Under the pieces are notes generated by a model, which saw only the letters and a list, made by a program, of their open reading frames with translations, was not told the origin of the DNA and did no database searches. From the NCBI GenBank assembly GCA_043740085.1, contig JAYUCY010000026.1:1-59773 (forward strand): DNA of 59,773 nucleotides. The letters run 5' to 3'. A program made the translations under genes and the position numbers. Below, piece by piece: positions 46,365-53,447 of the stretch (positions are counted from its first letter, which is position 1; the number at the start of each line of letters is the position of its first letter). This stretch comes from UBA668 sp043740085 (GTDB lineage: Bacteria > Actinomycetota > Acidimicrobiia > Acidimicrobiales > Ilumatobacteraceae).

Positions 46365-47627
46365 ATGACCGAGCAAGCAGCAGGTTGGTACAACGACCCG
46401 TACGGCAGGTTCCAGCAGCGACATTGGGACGGCGCGCAATGGACGGAACGTGTCGCGACCAACGGCGTCGCCCAGGTCGACCCAATGGGTGCCAGCACCG
46501 TCATCCCGTTCGCAATCCCGCCGACGGCGTACACGACCCCGGCGGTGGCCACGACTGTCCTCGCGGCAGTCGGTCAGCCGGCCGCGCCTCCTGCGCCGTC
46601 GAGCAAGCTGACGACATTCCTAGATGGGCTCGGCCCAGATGCGAAGGAGCGACCACGACCAGGGCTGCGAGCAGCGATGGCCGGCTTGGGTGGCGCGATC
46701 ATCGCGGGTGGCCTTCTCGCCGCGGCGGCGGGCGACGACCCAAGCCGGGGCGTCCTCATCGGCGTCTCATTGGCCCTGATCGTTGCCAGCTGGGCGCTGC
46801 GCACATTCGTAAAGATCGACGAGGCGAAGGCCGCAGCTGTCGGCGTGGTCGTGGTGGCTATTCCAACCTTCGCAGGCGCCGTCACGGTCACCAACGACCA
46901 GGGCGGTTTCTTCACAGGTTTACTGGCAGCGGTGCTGTTCCTCGCGGCTTGGGCGCTGCCTGGTTTCAAGAGCCGCAACCTGCTGTTGGGCTTGGGGGCG
47001 CTCACTCTGGTCGCAGCCTTCGGAGCCATCAGCGCCAACGACAAGGCCGACACGGTGAAATGCGGCCAGTACCTCAACGAGAGCAACCTCGAACGCTTCG
47101 ACGCCGAATGCGGGAGCTACTACGACGACTCGAGTAGCGGTTTCCTGCCCGTAGGTCTGACGGACAACTTGGGTACCCAGGGCCTCGTGTACCTCGTCGG
47201 CGCTGGCACCTTCCTCGGCCTGACGTGGTTGCTCGATCGCCGCGGCTATCGCGGCGCGGCAACCGGTCTCTGTGCGGCGGCTCTGGCGTCGGCATTGGTG
47301 GGCACGGTGCTGCTCGCCAACGAGTTTGGCGACACGACGGGCCCCCTCCTGATCCTGGTCGTCGGTCTCGTGATCTGCATGGTCGGCAGCCATGGTGAAC
47401 GACGAGCAACCACCTGGTTGGGTGCAGCCCTCGCCGCCATCGGACTGGTGTTGCTGGTTGGAATTCAGATGGAGCCGAATTCGACCGCAGCGGGCGGCGG
47501 CGTGGCCATCATCTCGGGCCTCGTTCTGGTCGCCATCGCCGCGGCGTCCGCGCCCATCCGGGCTGCCATCTGCAAGCAACAGGCCGACAACGACCCGCCC
47601 TCCCCCTTCGCCCCGCCTACTCGATAG
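46365..47627 (+). CDS. DUF2510 domain multi-pass membrane protein
   Basis: 420-aa protein. The first 30 residues are the DUF2510 motif (AAGWYNDPYGRFQQRHWDGAQWT), a short actinobacterial fold found at the ends of membrane proteins. A Pro/Ala/Thr linker follows, then about ten hydrophobic segments in pairs, interrupted near 230-265 by a soluble loop with two cysteines (VKCGQY, AECGSYYDD) that could form a disulfide outside. Function unknown. ATG at 46365 is fixed by the Shine-Dalgarno AAGGGGG. Confidence 0.85.
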   Translation: MTEQAAGWYNDPYGRFQQRHWDGAQWTERVATNGVAQVDPMGASTVIPFAIPPTAYTTPAVATTVLAAVGQPAAPPAPSSKLTTFLDGLGPDAKERPRPGLRAAMAGLGGAIIAGGLLAAAAGDDPSRGVLIGVSLALIVASWALRTFVKIDEAKAAAVGVVVVAIPTFAGAVTVTNDQGGFFTGLLAAVLFLAAWALPGFKSRNLLLGLGALTLVAAFGAISANDKADTVKCGQYLNESNLERFDAECGSYYDDSSSGFLPVGLTDNLGTQGLVYLVGAGTFLGLTWLLDRRGYRGAATGLCAAALASALVGTVLLANEFGDTTGPLLILVVGLVICMVGSHGERRATTWLGAALAAIGLVLLVGIQMEPNSTAAGGGVAIISGLVLVAIAAASAPIRAAICKQQADNDPPSPFAPPTR

Positions 47628-47705
47628 GCCAGGGTCACGGCTGAGCAGGGCCCCTTGCTCGGGAGCTGAACTTTGGCGTTGGGGCGCCCTGCACAGGCAC
47701 CCCTA

Positions 47706-47744
47706 CACCGAACGACAGCACCGAACGACAGCACCGAACGTCAG
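47706..47744. repeat. Three 13-bp tandem repeats at the purH 3' end
   Basis: CACCGAACGACAG at 47706-47718 and 47719-47731, then CACCGAACGTCAG at 47732-47744. The third unit contains the purH stop codon, so the duplication lies just beyond the gene. Confidence 0.9.
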
Positions 47745-49246
47745 TGGCGGAAGTGGCGTTCGCTGGTGAAGACCATGGCAATGCCGTGCTCGTTGGCAGC
47801 GGCAATGACTTCCGGGTCGCGCATACTGCCACCGGGCTGGATGACGGCCTTGATGCCAGCAGCGGCCGCGGCGTCGAGGCCATCGCGGAACGGGAAGAAC
47901 GCATCGCTGGCGCACACGCCGTCAACTGCGCGACCTGCTGATCTGTCGGCCGCAATGCGGGCACTGTCGAGCCGGTTCTGCTGGCCGGCCCCGATGCCGT
48001 ACGCGCGCCCGTCTTTGGCGTACACGATCGCGTTGCTACTCACCACTGCGCAGACCTGCCAGGCGAACTCGAGGTCGGCCCACTGTTCGGGCGTCGGCTG
48101 GACGATGGTGACCACCTGCCATGTAGACCGGTCGGGTGAGACCGTGTCGGCGTGTTGCACCAGCAGACCACCGTCGATGCTGCGCATGTCCAGCGCCACA
48201 CCGTGCGGCGCGCTCGCGCTGAGCACGCGCAGGTTGGCCTTCACGGCAAAGACTTCCAACGCGTCGGCATCGAACGACGCGGCGACGACGACCTCGGTGA
48301 ACACCGGCGCCAACGCTTCCGCGATTGCTCGGGTGACGGGACGGTTCAGGGCAACGATGCCGCCGAAGGCACTGACAGGGTCGCACGCGTTGGCCTGCGC
48401 GTACGCCTGCTCGATGGTGTCGGCCACCGCGACGCCGCACGGGTTGGCGTGCTTCACAATCACGCACGCCGGCCGACCGAACCGCTGTACCAACTTCCAT
48501 GCCGCCTCGGTGTCGTAGAGGTTGAGGTAGCTGAGCTCCTTGCCCTGATGCTGCACCGCGGTGTCCCACCAACTGGTGCCGCCCGCCAAGCGATAGCGCG
48601 CACCCTGCTGGTGCGGGTTCTCTCCGTAACGCAGCGTCTGCGCACGCTCCAACGACAGGTGCAAACCGACCGGCAGCGTGTCGGTCGAGTCGGTCGAAGG
48701 AGCGTCGAACCAGTTGGCAATGGCCGCGTCGTAGGCGGCGATCGTAGCGAACGCATCGCGTGCCAACCGTCGGCGTGTTGCCGACGACAGGTGCCCCTCG
48801 GCAGTGATCTCGCCCAGCACCGACTGATAGTCGATGGGGTTTACAACCACACCAACGTGCGCGTGATTCTTCGCCGCAGCACGCACCATCGCAGGGCCGC
48901 CGATGTCGATGAGTTCGATGCTCGGGTTGCTGGCGAACGGATACAGGTTGACAACGACGAGGTCGATTGCCTCAATGCCGTGCGCCGCCATGTCGGCTTG
49001 ATGCTGCGGATTGGTCGGGTCGGCCAGCAGCCCGCCGTGCACCTTCGGGTGCAGTGTGACCACACGGTGATCGAGGATTGCCGGCAGCCCGGTCAGGTCG
49101 GCGAGGTCGGTGACAGCAACGCCTCCGTCGGCGATGGCCTTCGCCGTGCCGCCGCTGCTGACCAGCCGCCAACCCGCAGCGTGAAGCCCCGCAGCCAGAT
49201 CGACAATGCCGGTCTTGTCGTACACAGAGAGCAGCGCAATGGGCAT
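47741..49246 (-). CDS. purH: Bifunctional AICAR formyltransferase / IMP cyclohydrolase
   Basis: 501-aa enzyme for the last two steps of IMP synthesis. The N-terminal MGS-like cyclohydrolase domain (about 1-190) has SVYDKTGIVD, SSGGTAKAI, HPKVHGGLL and VVNLYPFASN. The formyltransferase domain has LRYGENPHQQGA, the catalytic Lys-His of VIVKHANPCGVAV and FFPFRDGLD. The C-terminus MVFTSERHFRH is conserved. ATG at 49246 is set by a TACATT hexamer; the frame is open much farther upstream as a shadow. In mycobacteria purH neighbours the MoxR/VWA pair; here it is 25 kb away. Confidence 0.96.
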   Translation of the reverse strand: MPIALLSVYDKTGIVDLAAGLHAAGWRLVSSGGTAKAIADGGVAVTDLADLTGLPAILDHRVVTLHPKVHGGLLADPTNPQHQADMAAHGIEAIDLVVVNLYPFASNPSIELIDIGGPAMVRAAAKNHAHVGVVVNPIDYQSVLGEITAEGHLSSATRRRLARDAFATIAAYDAAIANWFDAPSTDSTDTLPVGLHLSLERAQTLRYGENPHQQGARYRLAGGTSWWDTAVQHQGKELSYLNLYDTEAAWKLVQRFGRPACVIVKHANPCGVAVADTIEQAYAQANACDPVSAFGGIVALNRPVTRAIAEALAPVFTEVVVAASFDADALEVFAVKANLRVLSASAPHGVALDMRSIDGGLLVQHADTVSPDRSTWQVVTIVQPTPEQWADLEFAWQVCAVVSSNAIVYAKDGRAYGIGAGQQNRLDSARIAADRSAGRAVDGVCASDAFFPFRDGLDAAAAAGIKAVIQPGGSMRDPEVIAAANEHGIAMVFTSERHFRH

Positions 49247-49252
49247 CTCACG

Positions 49253-49258
49253 AATGTA
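49253..49258 (-). promoter_or_regulatory. -10 hexamer TACATT of purH
   Basis: Six bases before the ATG at 49246. I see no PurR-type site or riboswitch-like structure between it and the divergent gene. Confidence 0.5.
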
Positions 49259-49299
49259 CGCGCGTCGCAAGGGTGCGCGATGGCCCTCTTTACAAGGTG

Positions 49300-49305
49300 T
49301 ACGGT
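49300..49305 (+). promoter_or_regulatory. Candidate -10 hexamer TACGGT of the proline-tailed protein gene
   Basis: About 46 bases before the GTG at 49352, which has its own GGGAGG ribosome site: one of the few leadered genes here. Confidence 0.35.
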
Positions 49306-49351
49306 TCGCGTCAGTTGAGTTCGTATCCGTCGAGCACACCGGGAGGCATCC

Positions 49352-49909
49352 GTGGATCTCAGCAAAATTAGTAAAGGTGGGCAAATATTCGCGGGGGCAG
49401 GCATCGTCTATCTGATTGCCTCGTTCCTGCCGTGGTACAGCCTGCCGTCCGAGTACGAGGCCATCGGTATCGACGTCAGCTTCAACGCCTGGGGCGACAT
49501 CGGCTTCCTCTGGGGCAGCCTCTGGGCGTTGCTCTTCCTCGGTGGCGCTGCGCTGTTGATTCTGCCTGCCTTTGGCGTGCAGGTGCCCAAGCTTCCCGAG
49601 ATTGCGTACCTCATCGTTGCTGGCCTGGCGACTGTCTTCACGGTGCTCAAGTTGCTCATCGGTGAGACCGAGCCCCTGAGCTCGTCGTTCGGCATTTACC
49701 TCGCGGTCATTGCTGCCGCCGGAGCCGCGTTTGGTGCGTTCCTGATGTACAAGGAGTCCGGTGGCGACTTGAACGACCTCAAGGACATCAACAAGATCAA
49801 GAGCCAGTTCGGCAACTCCGGCGGAACGAGCATGGGTGGTGGCACCCCGCCGCCGCCGCCCCCGGGCATGAGCCCGCCGCCGCCGCCGCCTCCGCCGTCG
49901 ATGGGCTGA
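49352..49909 (+). CDS. Small membrane protein with polyproline tail
   Basis: 185 aa, not a family I can name. Four hydrophobic segments (about 10-28, 47-75, 83-100, 110-130), a conserved-looking ASFLPWYSLPSEYEA loop after the first, then a charged stretch DLNDLKDINKIKSQFG and a C-terminal tail with two runs of prolines (six and eight) separated by GMS. Such tails bind EVH1/SH3-like or profilin-type partners in other systems; in bacteria they are often flexible spacers and need elongation factor P. GTG start behind GGGAGG. Confidence 0.75.
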   Translation: MDLSKISKGGQIFAGAGIVYLIASFLPWYSLPSEYEAIGIDVSFNAWGDIGFLWGSLWALLFLGGAALLILPAFGVQVPKLPEIAYLIVAGLATVFTVLKLLIGETEPLSSSFGIYLAVIAAAGAAFGAFLMYKESGGDLNDLKDINKIKSQFGNSGGTSMGGGTPPPPPPGMSPPPPPPPPSMG

Positions 49910-49932
49910 GCCAGCAGCACCTCGCACAATCG

Positions 49933-49965
49933 AAAAGGGCCCTGCCTTCGGGTGGGGCTCTTTCG
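49933..49965 (+). terminator. Terminator after the proline-tailed protein gene
   Basis: AAAGGGCCC (49934-49942) pairs with GGGCTCTTT (49955-49963), one G-U pair, with a loop that itself contains CTTCGGG. The stem starts 25 bases after the stop. Confidence 0.7.
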
Positions 49966-50109
49966 CGTGTACAGCTACGCCTTCGGTGCCGAACTGTGAC
50001 TGCACGGAACCGTACGTAGCGACCATTGAATTCACGGTTCGGGGCCGAACTCTCGGGCGCTACATTCCGGCCACATCGTCGCCGCGAGGCGAATCGACTC
50101 ACACCGGGG

Positions 50110-51399
50110 CTACCCGATCTGAAAGGCGGCGAGATCGTCGGCGATCGCAGCCTGTGTTGCCGGCGGCACTCCGCCAGACGCGGCATGCTCGCTCCAATTG
50201 TCCACAGCGGCCGCTACCTCCTTCAACACTGCGGTGGCATCGGCAATCGCATACCTATCCGCCAGCTCGAGAAGATCGGCCCTCGTGATGTTCGCAAACT
50301 TCCCGTTGACGGACATCAAATGATGGAAGGTCCAAGCCCCGGTCGGGCTGTAGGCGTGTGTGACGTCGTACGCCGGGGCGAGCGACCAGCGACCGCCTCG
50401 CGGGAGGACGAACGAGAAGTTCTTGGTGTGGTCGTCGCCGTTGGCAGCGGCGACGTTGAACACCACTCGCCGGAATGCCTGTTGCTCCGCTGCAGCGCCA
50501 AGCTCCAATCGCCGGACCGTTTGTAGATACTGCGAGTAGTCGTGAACGCCGATCTGGTTGAAGTCAAGATGTGCGATTCCACACAGTGACTGGGTGTGGA
50601 CCTTCTCGCCACCGACGCGGTCGAATCGACGCGTCACGAAGTGAGCGCGACCTTGCTCCTCGATGAGCGCGCAGTCGGCCATGTCGATTCCGGCCGCTGT
50701 CGCCATCAGATGGTAGGCGTACTCCACCCGGCCATAGTTGCCGGTGGTCCCCAGCTGTTGGTCGTCGCCCACCCCGTCCAGCTTGATCAACCACTGCTCG
50801 AAACCAGGTGGTGCGTCGAGCTGACCACCCCGTATCTCGCCTGACGCGCGGTTCCACGCGATCACCGCCTTTGCACGGGCGCCGCCAGCGGAGGTTCCCA
50901 CTTCAAGGAGGTGACGCACGCTTGCGGTGGAATCGGTTTCGGTGCCGAACGAGCCAGACAGCGCCGACCGTGCTTCCTTGACCAGGTCGCCGATTTGATA
51001 CCCGGTGGGCGTGTTGGTTTCAGGCCCGCGCGGCGGCTTGAACTCGAGGGCACCCATCCCCCGTCGCCCCATGTACGCAAGTCGGTCCAGCGAGGTGATG
51101 GAGCTGACCTGCACGCCGTTGTTGACCATGTAGGCGTCGATCAGCGCGTTGCCGAACCGGTCGGGCACCGCGTCGGCGAGCAACGCCGGCAACCGCCGAT
51201 AGGTCCGCTCCGGCAGTGTTGGGAAGATGCGGGGCCCAGCGCTGAGCGGAAGGTGCAGAGGCGACAACTCGGAGCCACTGCGAACCCATGCCGGGTCGTA
51301 CTCGAACGCGTAGTAGCCGCTGCCACGGTCGAGGACGGCCGCCCCAACCGTGCTGCCCCATACCTCGATTTCGATGACGTTGACCGGCGTGTACGCCAC
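50110..51399 (-). CDS. hipA: HipA-family kinase toxin
   Basis: 429-aa Ser/Thr kinase of the type II toxin family; E. coli HipA phosphorylates glutamyl-tRNA synthetase and causes growth arrest. The couple-HipA N-terminal domain (about 1-110) has FEYDPAWV and LPLLLADAVPDRFGN-type PALLADAVPDRFGN. The P-loop-like segment VGTSAGGARAKAVI is followed by WLIKLDG (ATP Lys), VTRRFDR, the catalytic NVAAANGDDHTKNFSF and the metal Asp in LAPAYDVTHA. All key residues look intact. It follows the antitoxin by two bases. Confidence 0.93.
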   Translation of the reverse strand: MAYTPVNVIEIEVWGSTVGAAVLDRGSGYYAFEYDPAWVRSGSELSPLHLPLSAGPRIFPTLPERTYRRLPALLADAVPDRFGNALIDAYMVNNGVQVSSITSLDRLAYMGRRGMGALEFKPPRGPETNTPTGYQIGDLVKEARSALSGSFGTETDSTASVRHLLEVGTSAGGARAKAVIAWNRASGEIRGGQLDAPPGFEQWLIKLDGVGDDQQLGTTGNYGRVEYAYHLMATAAGIDMADCALIEEQGRAHFVTRRFDRVGGEKVHTQSLCGIAHLDFNQIGVHDYSQYLQTVRRLELGAAAEQQAFRRVVFNVAAANGDDHTKNFSFVLPRGGRWSLAPAYDVTHAYSPTGAWTFHHLMSVNGKFANITRADLLELADRYAIADATAVLKEVAAAVDNWSEHAASGGVPPATQAAIADDLAAFQIG

Positions 51400-51401
51400 G
51401 G

Positions 51402-51734
51402 TCAGCGTTCCTGCTCACTCTGCGGCCGGCGCGGCGAGTAGGCGCGTCGCCTCGGTTGTGTACGACGTTCATCACGCAGCATTTGCATCGGGCTGACCGT
51501 GACGGGAGGCGCAAGCGAATCGAGCCAATCGGTCCGACCCAGGGCCCTCACCACCCGAATCAAGGTTCGCACTGCCGAGCCGGTGCCGTTCTCCAACTTT
51601 CCCAACGCGCTGACTGAGATATCCGCACGGGCTGCCAACTCGCGCTGCGTCGCCCCCAGCAACAGGCGCGCCTCGCGTACCTGTCGCCCCAACCACTCCT
51701 CCCACTCGGTGGAGGTTCGTACAACATTGCTCAT
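51402..51734 (-). CDS. hipB: HipB-family antitoxin, XRE DNA-binding
   Basis: 110-aa helix-turn-helix repressor that neutralises HipA and controls the operon. The HTH is in LGATQRELAARADISVSALGKLENG (about 28-52, in part QRELAARADISVSALGK). The C-terminus is a long basic tail (RRTQPRRRAYSPRRPQSEQER) unlike the short degradation tail of E. coli HipB. The ATG at 51734 lies seven bases after TATAAT; another ATG at 51752 lies inside the operator. Cotranscribed with hipA. Confidence 0.9.
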   Translation of the reverse strand: MSNVVRTSTEWEEWLGRQVREARLLLGATQRELAARADISVSALGKLENGTGSAVRTLIRVVRALGRTDWLDSLAPPVTVSPMQMLRDERRTQPRRRAYSPRRPQSEQER

Positions 51735-51741
51735 GGCATGG

Positions 51742-51788
51742 ATTATAGACACATGCCACTATAAATCGTGCTCGGAGAATGATTATAG
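51742..51788. promoter_or_regulatory. hipBA promoter and probable operator
   Basis: TTATAG (51743-51748) and CTATAA (51759-51764) form an inverted repeat 10 bases apart. A third half site GATTATAG lies at 51781-51788. The first half site is the reverse of the -10 TATAAT, so a bound HipB dimer would block RNA polymerase, as expected for autoregulation. Confidence 0.6.
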
Positions 51789-51802
51789 AATACAAATCTC
51801 TG

Positions 51803-52555
51803 TCAGGCAGGCGGTGAAGCACTGTCGGCGGCCGCGCGGACCTGGCCTGCGAGCCAGGTCGCAACGGCGCGCGAGCCGACTGCTAGGAGATGCGGGCAAC
51901 GCTGTTCGGAGTATTCAGGATGGGCGGCGAGTAGTGAGGCGTAGTCGACGAGCACCAGGTTCGGCCAGCGGGCAGTGGCATCGCGAAGGTTGTCGTTCGC
52001 AACGCCGGTAGCCGTCTTGTACGAGTCGGTGCAGTCCAGCGTCGCTCCCAGGAGCGGCCACACGACGGTGCGGTCCCCCGCCGCTTTCATCACCGTGTCG
52101 ATGAGCGAGGGGAACCTGCCGCTCTGCGTCTCGGATCGGGTGTTGTGATAGCCGAGAATGACCAGCGCAACTTCGGCGGAGATGTCGCTGGCCCCACTCA
52201 GTTCCGTACCACCCTGTGTGACGGTGATACCAGGCCGGCCGCCGGCCCACAGCAGGTCGCAGCCGACAGCGGCCAACGACTCGTCGAGGCCGTTCTGGAT
52301 GAGCCCGCTGCCAACCGAATCACCAACGGCAACCACGTGGCACGGTACTGCCTGCCTGGCGGCCGGAGTGGTGGTGACCGCGTCGGGCAGACCGCTGACG
52401 GCAGCCGTGAAGGGCGCTGCCGAGCCGGCCGCTGTCGACGTGACGGCAACGTCAGCTGCACCGCTCGTTGGCGCCGAGTCAGTCGCGCCGGCAGCGCACC
52501 CCGCCAGCACAACGCCAACGACACCCGAAAGCCACCATCGACGAGTCACTGCCAT
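51803..52555 (-). CDS. SGNH-like lipoprotein
   Basis: 250-aa exported protein. Signal RRWWLSGVVGVVLAGCA with lipobox VLAGC (about residue 19), then an Ala/Ser/Thr-rich linker (about 20-70). The domain begins VVAVGDSVGSGLIQNGL with the block I GDS serine, followed by LVILGYHNT in place of the usual GxND of block III and RCPHLLAVGS near the end. It resembles the free form of the SGNH part of the two acyltransferases in this window. An esterase or a degenerate binding protein; substrate unknown. ATG by promoter and signal peptide. Confidence 0.75.
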   Translation of the reverse strand: MAVTRRWWLSGVVGVVLAGCAAGATDSAPTSGAADVAVTSTAAGSAAPFTAAVSGLPDAVTTTPAARQAVPCHVVAVGDSVGSGLIQNGLDESLAAVGCDLLWAGGRPGITVTQGGTELSGASDISAEVALVILGYHNTRSETQSGRFPSLIDTVMKAAGDRTVVWPLLGATLDCTDSYKTATGVANDNLRDATARWPNLVLVDYASLLAAHPEYSEQRCPHLLAVGSRAVATWLAGQVRAAADSASPPA

Positions 52556-52563
52556 GAATCCGA

Positions 52564-52569
52564 ACGGTA
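52564..52569 (-). promoter_or_regulatory. -10 hexamer TACCGT of the SGNH lipoprotein gene
   Basis: Eight bases before the ATG at 52555. Confidence 0.45.
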
Positions 52570-52617
52570 CTTCAGCAGCATCACTGCGAGACGGCACGTG
52601 GCCTGGGCAGGCGGACT

Positions 52618-53112
52618 TCAGCGGTCGGTGCCGATAGGGGCTACTGCGGCGTTCAGCACGGCGACCAGGTCGCCTGGGGCGATCTCGATGTCGAGGCCGC
52701 GTTTGCCGCCGCTGACGAAGATGGTGTCGAACAGCACGCACGTTTCGTCGATCGCAGTGCGTAGACGCTTCTTCTGACCGAACGGACTGATGCCACCGAC
52801 CACGTAACCGGTCAGCCGTTGCGCAAGATCAACCGGACACATCTCGGCTCGCTTGCCACCCAGCGCCGTCGCCAGTTCGCGCAGTGATAGCTGCCCACTC
52901 ACCGGCACGATGCCGACGATCTGCTCGACCCCGGCCTCGGTCGTCAGGTTGGCAACGAGTGTCTTGAATACTCGCTCGGGCTCGATGCCCAGTGCCTCAG
53001 CCGCAACCTGTCCGTAGCTGCCTTCGCCCGCCTCGTGATGGAACTCGGTCACGGTGAACGCCACACCCGCCGCCTCCAACATCACGATTGCCGGTGTACC
53101 ACCCTTTACCAT
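52618..53112 (-). CDS. ybaK: YbaK/EbsC-type aminoacyl-tRNA deacylase
   Basis: 164-aa trans-editing enzyme that removes Cys (or similar) from mischarged tRNA(Pro). The fold is seen in EALGIEPERVFKTLVANL with the conserved Lys of FKTL, IVGIVPVSGQLSLRELA, KRAEMCPVDLAQRLTGYVVGG (in part) and the loop GGISPFGQKKRLRTAIDE, which lines the active site in this family. Cytosolic. ATG at 53112 by homology. The 20 bases containing this start are duplicated just upstream (53110-53149). Confidence 0.92.
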   Translation of the reverse strand: MVKGGTPAIVMLEAAGVAFTVTEFHHEAGEGSYGQVAAEALGIEPERVFKTLVANLTTEAGVEQIVGIVPVSGQLSLRELATALGGKRAEMCPVDLAQRLTGYVVGGISPFGQKKRLRTAIDETCVLFDTIFVSGGKRGLDIEIAPGDLVAVLNAAVAPIGTDR

Positions 53113-53149
53113 CGGCACAGTCTGGTCGCCATCGGCACAGTCTGGCGCG
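53110..53149. repeat. 20-bp tandem duplication in the ybaK / small-gene promoter region
   Basis: CATCGGCACAGTCTGGTCGC (53110-53129) is followed directly by CATCGGCACAGTCTGGCGCG (53130-53149). The first copy includes the ybaK start codon; the second is out of frame. Confidence 0.9.
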
Positions 53150-53153
53150 CGGC

Positions 53154-53159
53154 TACCGT
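53154..53159 (+). promoter_or_regulatory. -10 hexamer TACCGT of the 82-aa protein gene
   Basis: Six bases before the ATG at 53166. Confidence 0.5.
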
Positions 53160-53165
53160 GCAGGC

Positions 53166-53414
53166 ATGGCCAACGACATCGAAGACGCACGCAAGGAACT
53201 CGACCAGGAGTTCAACCAGTTCCGCGAGAACCTGGGCAAGATCTACGAGAAGCTCGAGCGCGTCAGCCAAGCTGGCCCCACCGATGACATCAGCGAACTG
53301 ATGAAGGAGCTGGAAGACACCGTCGGCAAGGTTCGCACCGGTGGCCTGGTCGGGTCCGGCGCGAAGGGTCATCGCGAAGCTCGCGAAAAGTGGCTCGAGC
53401 TGCAAGGCAAGTAG
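53166..53414 (+). CDS. Small coiled-coil protein, 82 aa
   Basis: A hydrophilic protein without a family name known to me. The first 50 residues are predicted helix with heptad-like spacing (ARKELDQEFNQFRENLGKIY, MKELEDTVGKV), followed by a Gly-rich break (TGGLVGSGAKG) and a last helix. No cysteines, no membrane segment. Codon use and a good promoter support a real gene. It is followed after 33 bases by the large oxidoreductase and might be cotranscribed with it. Confidence 0.75.
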   Translation: MANDIEDARKELDQEFNQFRENLGKIYEKLERVSQAGPTDDISELMKELEDTVGKVRTGGLVGSGAKGHREAREKWLELQGK

Positions 53415-53447
53415 GGCCGGCCGCCGCCGGCCTGCGAAGGTGACATC

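Noticed and set aside
47706..47744. CRISPR or iteron array
   Set aside because: Only three contiguous 13-mers, no spacers, no replication gene nearby.
50110..51734. hipBA as evidence of a plasmid or genomic island
   Set aside because: Only the pair itself is accessory-like; neighbours on both sides are ordinary chromosomal genes and no integration scar is visible.
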